Shown here one piece after another: positions 7,546 to 15,309 of a stretch of 24,593 nt of DNA (position 1 is the stretch's first letter; every line of letters begins with the position of its first letter). The stretch comes from Clostridiales bacterium (lineage in GTDB: Bacteria; Bacillota; Clostridia; Christensenellales; CAG-138). The notes under the pieces are model-generated. The model was not told the origin of the DNA. It saw only the letters and a program-made list of their open reading frames with translations, and ran no database searches. The stretch covers positions 1 to 24,593 of the forward strand of contig JAISXK010000048.1 in the NCBI GenBank assembly GCA_031270585.1. The letters run 5' to 3'. Both the position numbers and the translations under genes were made by a program.

Positions 7546-7547
7546 AC

Positions 7548-7565
7548 GAACCCGCAAACGGGTTC
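7548..7565 (+). terminator. Hairpin after ispE, possible terminator
   Basis: GAACCCG (7548-7554) pairs perfectly with CGGGTTC (7559-7565) around a CAAA loop, 2 bp after the ispE stop. Only a short TT follows, so it may be a weak terminator or an mRNA 3'-end stabiliser. Confidence 0.5.
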
Positions 7566-7578
7566 TTACCGGCGCATG

Positions 7579-7602
7579 CGCAAGCCTTTTCGCAAGCCTT
7601 TT
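7579..7602. repeat. 12-bp tandem duplication
   Basis: CGCAAGCCTTTT occurs twice head to tail at 7579-7590 and 7591-7602, in the gap after ispE. No coding role can be supported. It is probably a small duplication in non-coding DNA. Confidence 0.7.
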
Positions 7603-7760
7603 TATAAACTGCGCTTTTTGCGGCACGGCATTCATTACCATTTTAACGGGAGCGCGCGGCATTTTTTGCTTCATACGCGCGTGCATACGTATATGCCCTA
7701 AATATTCCTGTTTTCGGGTGTTTTTTTGCAAAACCTGCAGCGGACTTTTCATGCTTTCAT

Positions 7761-7774
7761 CATGCATATGCATG
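7761..7774. repeat. 14-bp perfect palindrome
   Basis: CATGCATATGCATG is a perfect palindrome. Its core, ATGCATATGC, recurs at 7910-7919 on the other side of the DnaA-box-like cluster. The two copies bracket that cluster. It may be a regulator site. No function can be assigned. Confidence 0.6.
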
Positions 7775-7797
7775 TATGTAAGCGCATTCGCGGGACA

Positions 7798-7870
7798 TGT
7801 GTATAACAGCAAAATGTGGACGGACTGCGGCAAGAAAAACTGTGCATAACTTTGTGCATACTGTTCATAA
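7798..7870 (-). other. Cluster of DnaA-box-like 9-mers in a 566-bp gap
   Basis: The gap 7546-8111 has no gene I can support. Within it, four 9-mers in the same orientation resemble the DnaA box TTATNCACA read on the minus strand. 7798-7806 and 7841-7849 match exactly. 7853-7861 and 7862-7870 have one mismatch each. AT-rich DNA (7871-7890 and 7918-7935) follows on the cwlD side. The clustering suggests DnaA binding, either as regulation or as an origin-like element. There is no dnaA or dnaN gene nearby, as there would be at a normal oriC. Low-complexity CAT-rich DNA could also produce such matches by chance. Confidence 0.4.
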
Positions 7871-8111
7871 GATTCTGTATATTCATATTTTGCGCGCGCA
7901 TTCACACGCATGCATATGCTTTATATTTATACATCGAACAAGGTACGACTCTTCAAAAAGGTGTATTTCCCCAGTTTAAACATAGCGCGTAATGAAAGGC
8001 GCGGTTTTTTGGCGGCGTGAAGGATATAGGGCAGAGTCCCTGAATATGATGAAACAAAAGAGCATAGCCGGCAATCTCCAGCCTCGGTTTGCCGGCGAGG
8101 AGGCGGGCGCA

Positions 8112-8825
8112 ATGGAAAAGCAAAAAACCCCTCTGGGCAGGTTTTACGATTGGCTGGGCGTGCTGTTGGCGGTATGCCTGATCATGTTTTCTTTAACCGG
8201 CAAAATATTGTTCGCGCCGGCCGAAGAGGACGCGGCCGTATCCGCCCCCGCCGCAACGAGCGACGGTTCGGTAATCGTAGTGGATGCCGGCCACGGCCTG
8301 CCCGATGGCGGCGCCGAAAGCCCCGGCGGCGTAAAAGAGGCGGGGCTGAATCTGGCCGTTGCCAAACTGGTGGAAAGCGGGCTTCAGGATGCGGGGTTTA
8401 CCGTGATCATGACGCGCACCGGTAAAAACGCGCTTGACAAAACCAAGCGGGAGGATATGGCCGCAAGGCGCGCGATTATGCGAACCGATGGGGTATCCGC
8501 CGTGGTGAGTATTCATATGAACAAATTCAGGGATCCCGTCGTGCGCGGACCCATGGTGTTTTATATGAAAGGCTCGGCAAAGGGCGAATGGCTGGCGGCG
8601 TCCGTCATCGAAAACGTTTGCCGTTCCATCGGCGACCCCAAACGCAACGCCAATCCCGGCGATTATTATGTGCTGCGTGAAAGCGTGGCGCCCGCCGTTA
8701 TTGTGGAGTGCGGCTTTTTAAGCAACCCCGCCGATGAGCGCCTTTTGCAGGATAAGGCGCACCAAGAAAAGCTGGCCTGCGGCATTGCCGCAGGTATCGC
8801 GGCTTATTTTGCGGCCGATCGATGA
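8112..8825 (+). CDS. cwlD: N-acetylmuramoyl-L-alanine amidase, CwlD-like
   Basis: 237 aa, the same length as B. subtilis CwlD. CwlD removes peptide side chains from spore peptidoglycan so that muramic-delta-lactam can form in the cortex. The ATG at 8112 is chosen because GAGGAGG (8097-8103) lies 8 nt upstream. A longer in-frame start at 7992 lacks this support. One N-terminal membrane segment (about residues 13-33, WLGVLLAVCLIMFSL) anchors an Amidase_3 domain. The zinc and catalytic residues are visible: H61 in DAGHG, E76 in KEAGLN, H135 in SIHMN and E199 in VECGFLSNP. It is the best single sign in the window that the host forms endospores, although general cell-wall amidases share the fold. 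Confidence 0.85.
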   Translation: MEKQKTPLGRFYDWLGVLLAVCLIMFSLTGKILFAPAEEDAAVSAPAATSDGSVIVVDAGHGLPDGGAESPGGVKEAGLNLAVAKLVESGLQDAGFTVIMTRTGKNALDKTKREDMAARRAIMRTDGVSAVVSIHMNKFRDPVVRGPMVFYMKGSAKGEWLAASVIENVCRSIGDPKRNANPGDYYVLRESVAPAVIVECGFLSNPADERLLQDKAHQEKLACGIAAGIAAYFAADR

Positions 8826-8832
8826 ACCAGGG

Positions 8833-8856
8833 CCGGCGGAAAACTTTTTTCGCCGG
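8833..8856. terminator. Hairpin between convergent cwlD and rarA
   Basis: CCGGCG (8833-8838) pairs with CGCCGG (8851-8856), and the stem extends inward by a G-T and three A-T pairs. It starts 8 bp after the cwlD stop. No T tract follows on the plus strand, so termination is plausible but not certain. Confidence 0.45.
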
Positions 8857-8950
8857 GGCCACGGCATTTTGCATCCCGCGCTTTGCGCTACCCTTCGGTC
8901 TGATGATTTTATGTGAGGGCATGACGCGCAAGCATGGCGTGCTTATGCGC

Positions 8951-10273
8951 TTATTGCCCGTGCTTTTCCTGCCATTCTTTAATCTGCTGCATACGGGCCT
9001 GCACCTTTGCTTCGCTACCTTGACAGGTGGGCAAATAGTATTCGCGGCCCACCAGGTTATCGGGCATGCATTGCATGTTGGTAAGCTTGTCTTTTGTATC
9101 ATGCGCATACTGGTAGCCCCCGCCATAGTTCAATTCCCTCATCAGTCGGGTGGGCGCGTTGCGTATTACCAACGGCACGGGCGCGGCCAAGGTGTTGAGC
9201 GCATCGCTGCTGGCCGCCTGGTATGCTTTATAGAGCGCGTTGCTCTTGGGCGCAAGCGCCATATAGGTAACGGCGTGCGTCAGGTTTACGCTGCATTCGG
9301 GCATGCCTATATAATGGCTTGCCTGGTATGCCGCCACCGCGATTTCAAGCGCGCGGCTGTCGGCCATGCCGATATCCTCGCTGGCGAAGCGTATCAATCG
9401 CCGCGCCACATAGAGCGGGTTTTCACCGGCTTCCAGCATGCGCGCGATCCAGTAGATGGCGGCGTTTACATCGCTGTTGCGCATGGATTTATGTAGCGCG
9501 GATATGATGTTAAAGTGCTCTTCGCCGTTTTTATCATACAGCAGCGTTTTTTTGTTGATGCACTGTTCTATAATCTCCTGCGTGACCACGGTTTTTTCCC
9601 CGTCAAAAGCGCCGTTGAGTACCACCATTTCCAAGGTGTTTAGCGCCACGCGCGCGTCGCCGTTGGCAAACCCCGCGATCACGGCCAGCATATCCCCGGT
9701 AATTTTCACTTTTTGGTTGCCAAACCCCCGCGGGCTGTCTAACGCGTTTTTCAAAAGCGTTATGAGGTCTTGCGTAGTTAGCGGCGCGAGCACAAATACC
9801 TTGCAGCGCGAAAGCAGCGCGGCGTTCACCTCAAAGGATGGGTTTTCCGTAGTGGCCCCAATCAGCACAATGCTGCCCTTTTCCACAAAGGGCAAAAAAG
9901 CATCCTGTTGCGCTTTGTTAAAGCGGTGTATTTCATCCACAAAGAGTATGGTTCTTTCCCCCATCACGCGGCTCACTTCCGCTTCGCCCATCACCCCTTT
10001 GATCTCTTTCACGCCGCTCGTCACGGCGCTGAAGTTGATAAACCTCGCTTTTGTTTTGTTGGCGATAATGCGCGCGAGCGTGGTTTTGCCAACACCCGGC
10101 GGCCCCCAAAATATCATGGACGCCACCTGATCCTGTTCGATGAGCGTGCGCAGCACCTTGCCTTCCCCCAGCAAGCCGGTTTGACCTACGAATTCGTCCA
10201 AGCCTTCCGGGCGCAGGCGGCTGGCCAGCGGGTTATTTTTTTCTCTATCGTCAAAAAAAGATTGTTGGCCCAT
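8951..10273 (-). CDS. rarA: Replication-associated recombination protein A (RarA/MgsA AAA+ ATPase)
   Basis: 440 aa. RarA is a clamp-loader-like AAA+ ATPase that acts at stalled replication forks and is conserved from bacteria to eukaryotic WRNIP1/Mgs1. Domains in order: an N-terminal segment with NPLASRLRPEGLDEFVGQ, Walker A GPPGVGKT (57-64), Walker B LFVDEIHRFNKAQQD, sensor 1 GATTENPSFEVN, the arginine-finger region ALLSRC, and the C-terminal tetramerisation part with ARRLIRFASEDIGMAD and YQYAHD. I chose the ATG at 10273, preceded by GGGTGA, rather than an in-frame TTG at 10291. It is convergent with cwlD and divergent from the LuxR-family gene. Confidence 0.95.
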   Translation of the reverse strand: MGQQSFFDDREKNNPLASRLRPEGLDEFVGQTGLLGEGKVLRTLIEQDQVASMIFWGPPGVGKTTLARIIANKTKARFINFSAVTSGVKEIKGVMGEAEVSRVMGERTILFVDEIHRFNKAQQDAFLPFVEKGSIVLIGATTENPSFEVNAALLSRCKVFVLAPLTTQDLITLLKNALDSPRGFGNQKVKITGDMLAVIAGFANGDARVALNTLEMVVLNGAFDGEKTVVTQEIIEQCINKKTLLYDKNGEEHFNIISALHKSMRNSDVNAAIYWIARMLEAGENPLYVARRLIRFASEDIGMADSRALEIAVAAYQASHYIGMPECSVNLTHAVTYMALAPKSNALYKAYQAASSDALNTLAAPVPLVIRNAPTRLMRELNYGGGYQYAHDTKDKLTNMQCMPDNLVGREYYLPTCQGSEAKVQARMQQIKEWQEKHGQ

Positions 10274-10350
10274 GTTTATCACCCATACCAAACGCTATCG
10301 GCCTATTTTACCACATCCATGCACCGTGAACGGAAACCCATCCATAATAT

Positions 10351-10379
10351 ATTATAGCTTACGCTGTTCGGGTTTGTAA
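10351..10379 (-). promoter_or_regulatory. Candidate rarA promoter
   Basis: On the minus strand, TTACAA (10379-10374) and a perfect TATAAT (10356-10351) are separated by 17 nt. The -10 overlaps a 12-bp palindrome, ATAATATATTAT (10344-10355). Transcription would start near 10344. Confidence 0.55.
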
Positions 10380-10402
10380 TCCGTCGCTTTTTGTTATATC
10401 GT
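10374..10402 (+). promoter_or_regulatory. Candidate promoter of the LuxR-family gene
   Basis: TTGTAA (10374-10379), a 17-nt spacer and TATCGT (10397-10402). The -35 occupies the same hexamer as the divergent rarA promoter, so the two would compete. The match is moderate. Confidence 0.3.
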
Positions 10403-10456
10403 ATACATAGTAAGGATGCAAGGTTTATATTAAGAAAGTTTGTGCAAGGTGGTTGT

Positions 10457-12970
10457 ATGGAGCTTTCCTCCTTATTCAAGAATACTTCCGCTTTTCTGCC
10501 TCGGCCCCGCGTTGACGCGCTGTTGCGGCATGCCTGCGCACAGCCGGTCGTGCATGTAGCTGCGGGCCCGGGTTACGGCAAAACGCTGGCGGTGGCAAGT
10601 TATGCGCAAAAAACGTCCGCAGAGGTGATATGGCTTTCCCTATCCCTCCTTGATAACGCGCCCTGCCGCTTTTGGTTTCGTTTTTTGGATGCGGCCGCTC
10701 CCGTCTTGCCGGCGCCTGTCTGCACCCGGCTTAAGCAGTTAAACTTTCCTGATGGTCATGTGAAAACGGCCTCAATACTGCGATTGCTTGATAAAGCTTT
10801 TTGCGCGCATTCATCCATATTGTTGGTGGCGGATAATTATTCCCGCATAAACGAGCCCAGGATCAAGCTCTTTTTTCACATGCTGGCGCATGCCGGCGTC
10901 AACGGCCTGTGCGTGCTTCTTATCAGCGATAACCTGATGGAAATTGCGCCCGGTAAGCCCATCATCGGCATAAACGATTTAAAGTTCACATATGAAGAGA
11001 CGCAAAGCCTCTTTGCTCAAAATAACCTCGCCGTGCCGGCGCGCACGGCGCGTCAAATCCACACGCTCACAAACGGATGGCCGCTTGCCGCTTGCCTTTC
11101 TTTGATATATATGCAAAGCAACGGGGCACCGTATACGCCAAGCGCGGGTATAGAGATCATAGAAAGGCTTTTTGACGCGCGGTTTTTTTCCAATTACGGC
11201 CCCGCCATGCAAAAGCTTCTGGTAAAGCTATCCTTGCTGGGGCGCTTTACCTGTGAAATCATGCATAAACTTGGCGGTATTTCGCCCGGCGAAGCAACCG
11301 CCATGGTATACCGTAACATATTCATCCATACCTGCAACGTCCCAGGCGTTTATGCTTTTAAAAACACCTATGGAACATTTTTGGAAAAGCGTCAGTTTAT
11401 GCTGACAGATGAAGAAATATATGACGCGTATTATGAAGCCGGCAACAGCTTTTACGCCTCAAAGCAATTTTATGACGCCATTGACTGCTTTGCGAAAATA
11501 AAGCATTACGATAAGCTTTTATCGGCCATAGCCTCGCAAACAAACGAGCCTTTGGGCCTTGGTGCTGGGCGGGCGGATTATTTTTTGACGCATTTGAACG
11601 CCATGCCCGACACATTTGTGAGGGCCAACCCGCTCGCCGATTATCTTAAAGCCTGCGCGCTTTGGGAGAAATTACATATCGAAGAGGCGCAAGTTTTGCT
11701 CACGCGACTCGAAAGGCGTCTGCTGCACACATCCGCCTGCCTCCATAAAACCCTGCTGGGCGAGGTATATACGCTGATGGGCCAGATTGCCCTTATGCAA
11801 AACCGTGAAGATTTTGGCGAATATTATCGCCGCGCGTGCGCGTATATGCCTGGCGGCGGCAGTCTCAGGTACAAAAATGTTATGCTGGTAGGCAATATCG
11901 ATGTACTTATCATGCAGGGTAACGCGCCAGGCGCGTTGAAACGCATGGATGACGCCATGCATAAAAACATGCCCTATATAATAAAGGCCGTAAATAGCGG
12001 CGCGCATGGCCTGCAGCATTTGTTTTCGGCGGAAGCCGCATACAACCGCTATGATTTTACCCGCGCAAAAACATGCGCCTACGAGGCCGCGTTCAAGGCA
12101 CGCGCTCATGGTCAGCACGATATCTTATGCAACGCCCACGCGCTTTTAGCGCGTATCGCGATGATGGAGGGGGATTACACGCTGCTGCATACACAGGTGC
12201 ATAGCGTAAAGGAGCATATCGAAAGCAATGGCATCGTTTCACTTGATCATTTAAAGGATACCGTTATGGGCTGGTTCCACTTAAAAATGGGCGATTACGA
12301 AAAGCTGGCGCCCTGGCTCACCGCACGCCCATTTTCCAACAACGCGCAGCCGCCTATCGCCTATGGGCGCGACAGGCTGCTGTTTGCCAACTATCTGCTG
12401 CGCCTGGGGGAACACCACGAGCTTTTGGCGCTTTCACGCTGGCTGGAGGAACTCTATACAAGACGCGGCCTGTGGTTGGACAAGCTTCAGAATTATGTTA
12501 TGCGCGCAATTGCCTGTTTGCGTCTGCTGGATACCGGGGGCGCGCTTGACGCGCTTTATCTTGCTTATGATATGTCTTATCAAAACAATGTGGTTTCACC
12601 CTTTGCCGAAGGCGCTTCGCAGATGCAGGATCTCGTTCTTATTGCCAAAGGGGATAAAAACAGAAGCTTTAACCGCTCCTGGCTGGATAGCGTATTTGAA
12701 AAAGCCGCGCGCACCAACCGCAACCAGGCAATATTGAGAAAGGATTATAATAAGCAACATTACCCGCGCCAGCACAACCCGCTGGGGCTGCGGCAATTGG
12801 ACATGCTCTCGGATTTGGCTCTGGGGCTAACCCGCGAACAAATAGCGCAAAAGCGGTTTGTGAGCGTCAATACCGTAAAGACCACCATACGCAATATCTA
12901 TAAAAAACTTGGCGCGCAAAACCGCGCGGAGGCTATACGCCTTGCAACCGCGCAGAATCTTCTTGATTGA
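10457..12970 (+). CDS. Large MalT-like LuxR-family transcriptional regulator
   Basis: 837 aa from the ATG at 10457, with AAGGTGG (10446-10452) 4 nt upstream. The architecture is that of MalT/LAL-type STAND regulators. An N-terminal NTPase has the P-loop GPGYGKT (37-43) and a Walker-B-like segment SILLVADNYSRI. A long helical middle section resembles TPR-type sensor repeats. The last 60 or so residues form a LuxR helix-turn-helix (LTREQIAQKRFVSVNTVKTT). Proteins of this kind bind ATP and an inducer, oligomerise and activate nearby genes. The Walker B acidic residue is less canonical than in MalT. No obvious metabolic operon lies beside it. Its nearest same-strand neighbour is the Vat-type acetyltransferase, so its target is unknown. 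Confidence 0.9.
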   Translation: MELSSLFKNTSAFLPRPRVDALLRHACAQPVVHVAAGPGYGKTLAVASYAQKTSAEVIWLSLSLLDNAPCRFWFRFLDAAAPVLPAPVCTRLKQLNFPDGHVKTASILRLLDKAFCAHSSILLVADNYSRINEPRIKLFFHMLAHAGVNGLCVLLISDNLMEIAPGKPIIGINDLKFTYEETQSLFAQNNLAVPARTARQIHTLTNGWPLAACLSLIYMQSNGAPYTPSAGIEIIERLFDARFFSNYGPAMQKLLVKLSLLGRFTCEIMHKLGGISPGEATAMVYRNIFIHTCNVPGVYAFKNTYGTFLEKRQFMLTDEEIYDAYYEAGNSFYASKQFYDAIDCFAKIKHYDKLLSAIASQTNEPLGLGAGRADYFLTHLNAMPDTFVRANPLADYLKACALWEKLHIEEAQVLLTRLERRLLHTSACLHKTLLGEVYTLMGQIALMQNREDFGEYYRRACAYMPGGGSLRYKNVMLVGNIDVLIMQGNAPGALKRMDDAMHKNMPYIIKAVNSGAHGLQHLFSAEAAYNRYDFTRAKTCAYEAAFKARAHGQHDILCNAHALLARIAMMEGDYTLLHTQVHSVKEHIESNGIVSLDHLKDTVMGWFHLKMGDYEKLAPWLTARPFSNNAQPPIAYGRDRLLFANYLLRLGEHHELLALSRWLEELYTRRGLWLDKLQNYVMRAIACLRLLDTGGALDALYLAYDMSYQNNVVSPFAEGASQMQDLVLIAKGDKNRSFNRSWLDSVFEKAARTNRNQAILRKDYNKQHYPRQHNPLGLRQLDMLSDLALGLTREQIAQKRFVSVNTVKTTIRNIYKKLGAQNRAEAIRLATAQNLLD

Positions 12971-12986
12971 CGTGAGTAAAGGAGCG

Positions 12987-13013
12987 ATGTTAAGCTTAGT
13001 ACGCCAATCTTAA
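12987..13013 (+). CDS. Possible 8-codon leader peptide upstream of the Vat-type gene
   Basis: AAAGGAG (12978-12984) is followed after 2 nt by an ATG that opens the peptide MLSLVRQS and then stops. It lies 102 bp before the acetyltransferase gene, in a stretch with short inverted repeats such as AAACCCGGTTT. Leader peptides of this kind can control antibiotic-resistance genes by ribosome stalling. The spacing from the Shine-Dalgarno is tight and chance occurrence is quite possible. Confidence 0.2.
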   Translation: MLSLVRQS

Positions 13014-13115
13014 ACCCGGTTTACCCGTTAAGATCAGGCGGCCTTGCGGTGTCGCGCATGGGTAACTGTGCGTACACCCTGTTTGTCATTCGATGGCGGC
13101 ATGGAGGAAAACCAG

Positions 13116-13745
13116 ATGAACGCGCCAAACCCAAACAACCCGCATCCCGTGCCGGGCTTTGACGTTGTCTACGTCAAGCCGGTAGTCACGAGCCCGAATA
13201 TCATCGTCGGCGACTTCACGTATTACAGCGGGCTTGATTTTGAAAGCCGCGTAACGCACCACTACGAATTTTACGGCGACAGGCTGATAATCGGCAAGTT
13301 CTGCCAAATTGCGGCGGGCGTCGAGTTCGTTATGAACGGCGCGAACCACATGATGGACGGAGTAAGCACGTTCCCATTCTATATTTTGGAGCATTGGACA
13401 CAGGAAATCCCTCCGCTGTCTAAGCTTACGAATAAGGGCGACACCGTAATCGGCAACGACGTATGGATTGGGCAAAACGCTGTGATTCTCCCCGGCGTTC
13501 ATATCGGCGACGGCGCGATAATCGGGCTAAGCAGCGTGGTAGGCAGCGATATCCCGCCGTATACGATTGCCGCCGGCAATCCTGCGAGGGCCATGCGCCG
13601 CCGCTTTGACGATGAGATGATTGCGTTGCTTGAAAAGTTCAAGTGGTGGGATAGGCCCATAGACGAGATTCAAACGCTGATACCGCTTTTGTCGGACAGC
13701 GACATAGAGCGGGTACGGCGGGAGTTGAAGGAGAGATTAAAATGA
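13116..13745 (+). CDS. Vat/CatB-family xenobiotic O-acetyltransferase
   Basis: 209 aa, the usual size. The family transfers acetyl from acetyl-CoA to hydroxyl groups of streptogramin A or chloramphenicol, among others. It forms trimers built on a left-handed parallel beta-helix. Hexapeptide-repeat turns are visible, for example IGKFCQIAAGVEF and IGNDVWIGQNAVILPGVHIGDG in successive pieces. The catalytic His is H78 in GANHMMDG, followed by the typical STFPF. The C-terminus has AGNPARAMRRRF and KFKWWD. The start is the ATG at 13116 with GGAGG at 13103-13107. Two earlier in-frame ATGs lack such a site. It overlaps the next gene by 4 bp. Which drug, if any, it modifies cannot be told from sequence. 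Many chromosomal relatives confer no known resistance. Confidence 0.9.
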   Translation: MNAPNPNNPHPVPGFDVVYVKPVVTSPNIIVGDFTYYSGLDFESRVTHHYEFYGDRLIIGKFCQIAAGVEFVMNGANHMMDGVSTFPFYILEHWTQEIPPLSKLTNKGDTVIGNDVWIGQNAVILPGVHIGDGAIIGLSSVVGSDIPPYTIAAGNPARAMRRRFDDEMIALLEKFKWWDRPIDEIQTLIPLLSDSDIERVRRELKERLK

Positions 13746-14224
13746 AACTTTACATCAAACAAAAAGTGTTTTCGTGGCGGGACAGATTCGCCATCAAGGA
13801 CGAGACGGAGCTTGACCGATGGTTCGCGCAGGGTGAGATTTTCACGTTTGGGCGAAAACTTCATGTCTACGACGCAAACGGCGCGGAGGCCGCGTTCATT
13901 CGGCAAAAGCTGCTGTCGTTCCTGCCGCGCTACTATATTGAGATAGGCGGCAATGTGTATGAGTTTGTCAAGGAATTCACATTTTTGCGTCCAAAGTATA
14001 CAATCCGTAATTTGGATTGGGTGGTTGACGGCAACTTTTTTGCGCACGACTATGCTGTCACAAGCAGTCGCGGCGATGTCATGCGCATTTCAAAGGCGTG
14101 GCTGACCTGGGGCGACTTCTACGAGCTTGACATAGCGGATCCGCAGAACGAACTGCTCTGCCTGTGCGTTGCACTCGCCATCGACTGTATAAACGCTGAC
14201 GCGGATAGCGCGGCGGCAAATTAG
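13742..14224 (+). CDS. LURP-one-related (YxjI-like) protein
   Basis: 160 aa. The pattern LYIKQKVFSWRDRFAIKDE, then a run of beta strands (FTFGRKLHVYDANG, FLPRYYIEI, FTFLRPKYTI, WVVDGNFFAHDYAV), matches the LURP-one-related or tubby-like beta-barrel family. Bacterial members are small cytoplasmic proteins with no established biochemical role. Lipid or membrane-signal binding has been suggested by structural similarity. It is co-translated with the Vat-type gene (ATGA overlap), so the two probably share a transcript. No signal peptide. Confidence 0.8.
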   Translation: MKLYIKQKVFSWRDRFAIKDETELDRWFAQGEIFTFGRKLHVYDANGAEAAFIRQKLLSFLPRYYIEIGGNVYEFVKEFTFLRPKYTIRNLDWVVDGNFFAHDYAVTSSRGDVMRISKAWLTWGDFYELDIADPQNELLCLCVALAIDCINADADSAAAN

Positions 14225-14268
14225 TCTTCAGCAAGATTGGCGTACTATACTTACAGAGAGGACGTAAC

Positions 14269-15189
14269 ATGATCGTCAGACTTGAACGGCCAGGCGACTA
14301 TAGAGCCGTAGAACGGCTGACCTTCGCGGCGTTTGAAACGTTCACATTCCCGGACGGAAGCAAGCCGCCGCAAGTCAACGAGCACTATCTCGCGCATATC
14401 ATGCGCGATGTTCCGGCGTTTGTGCCGGAGCTTGATTTTGTCGGCGAGCAGGACGGTGAAATCGTCGCGAACATTATGTACACCCAAAGCAAAATCGTGC
14501 GTCCAAGCGGCGAGGAGCTCGCAACGCTGACGTTCGGCCCCGTGAGCATTGCGCCGGAACGGCATAACCAAGGTTTTGGTACAAAGATCATCAGGCACAG
14601 CCTTGATTGCACCCGGCGTCTTGGTTACGGCGCAGTGATCATCCTTGGCCATCCGACGTATTACCCCCGTTTCGCTTTCAAGCCCGCAAGCGAATATAAG
14701 TTGACTCTGCCGGACGGCAGTATCCTCGACGCGTTTATGGCTTTGGAACTGCGCGGCGGTTATCTCTGCGCGGACGGCGGCAAATGGTACGAGGACAAGG
14801 TATTTGCCATCGATCCAACGGCATTTGAGAAGTGGAACAAAGAATTTCACGCTATCGACGACTACATCGCGGCGCAAGCGGAAGCTATTCAACCGCTGTT
14901 GCAATCCGTCCTGAAAACGCTTCGCCGCGTACTGCCGGCCGCGATGGAAAAAATCTCGTGGCAAATGCCGACGTTTTGGCAAGGGCGAAACCTTATCCAC
15001 TTCGCGGCGCAAAAGAACCACCTTGGTATTTACCCCGGCGCGGAGGCGATGAAGCATTTTGCGCCGCTGCTGGCGGAATACAAGACGAGCAAGGGCGCAG
15101 TGCGGTTTGCGTATAAGACATGCGGCGGGGAACAACTTGCGCTGATAGCAAAGATTGCCGCCTGGTGCGCTGAGCATAACGCGAAATAG
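14269..15189 (+). CDS. GNAT acetyltransferase fused to a DUF1801 domain
   Basis: 306 aa. Residues about 1-170 form a GNAT N-acetyltransferase with the acetyl-CoA loop APERHNQGFGTKI followed by LGHPTYYPRFAFKPAS, as in YhbS-like enzymes. Residues about 195-305 form a DUF1801 (YdhG-like) domain with VLPAAMEKISWQMPTFW, KNHLGIYPG and KGAVRFAYKT. Each half is complete, and no stop or frame break separates them. The substrate is unknown. AGAGAGGA (14255-14262) lies 6 nt before the ATG. It is probably in one transcript with the two genes upstream, from which it is separated by 44 bp. A terminator follows the stop. Confidence 0.87.
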   Translation: MIVRLERPGDYRAVERLTFAAFETFTFPDGSKPPQVNEHYLAHIMRDVPAFVPELDFVGEQDGEIVANIMYTQSKIVRPSGEELATLTFGPVSIAPERHNQGFGTKIIRHSLDCTRRLGYGAVIILGHPTYYPRFAFKPASEYKLTLPDGSILDAFMALELRGGYLCADGGKWYEDKVFAIDPTAFEKWNKEFHAIDDYIAAQAEAIQPLLQSVLKTLRRVLPAAMEKISWQMPTFWQGRNLIHFAAQKNHLGIYPGAEAMKHFAPLLAEYKTSKGAVRFAYKTCGGEQLALIAKIAAWCAEHNAK

Positions 15190-15197
15190 GGGGCCGG

Positions 15198-15216
15198 AAA
15201 AAGGTTCGCCTTTTTT
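15198..15216 (+). terminator. Intrinsic terminator after the GNAT-DUF1801 gene
   Basis: AAAAAGG (15198-15204) pairs with CCTTTTT (15209-15215) around a TTCG tetraloop and runs into T residues. It lies 8 bp after the stop. The stem is short and A-T rich but has the right form. Confidence 0.65.
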
Positions 15217-15309
15217 GTGTGCTTACGAACACACCAAGCCTGCTTTGTGAACCGCGATGAGGAAGCTTATAGAAAAAGGGGCTGATCGGATGAGGAAGGT
15301 GAAAAGGTT

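Noticed and set aside
7798..7870. The gap as the chromosomal oriC
   Set aside because: No dnaA, dnaN or recF nearby. The boxes alone support only DnaA binding as a possibility.
7540..7911. 123-codon minus-strand frame in the ispE-cwlD gap
   Set aside because: No ribosome binding site and no recognisable domain. Its periodic Tyr/Ala-rich start follows from CATA-type DNA repeats.
8926..8950. Terminator for rarA from the imperfect GCGCAAGCA/TGCTTATGCGC hairpin
   Set aside because: The stem is interrupted and no T tract follows on the minus strand.
9456..10130. 224-codon plus-strand frame opposite rarA
   Set aside because: Antisense shadow of a conserved gene. Ser/Thr/Pro-rich composition without domains.
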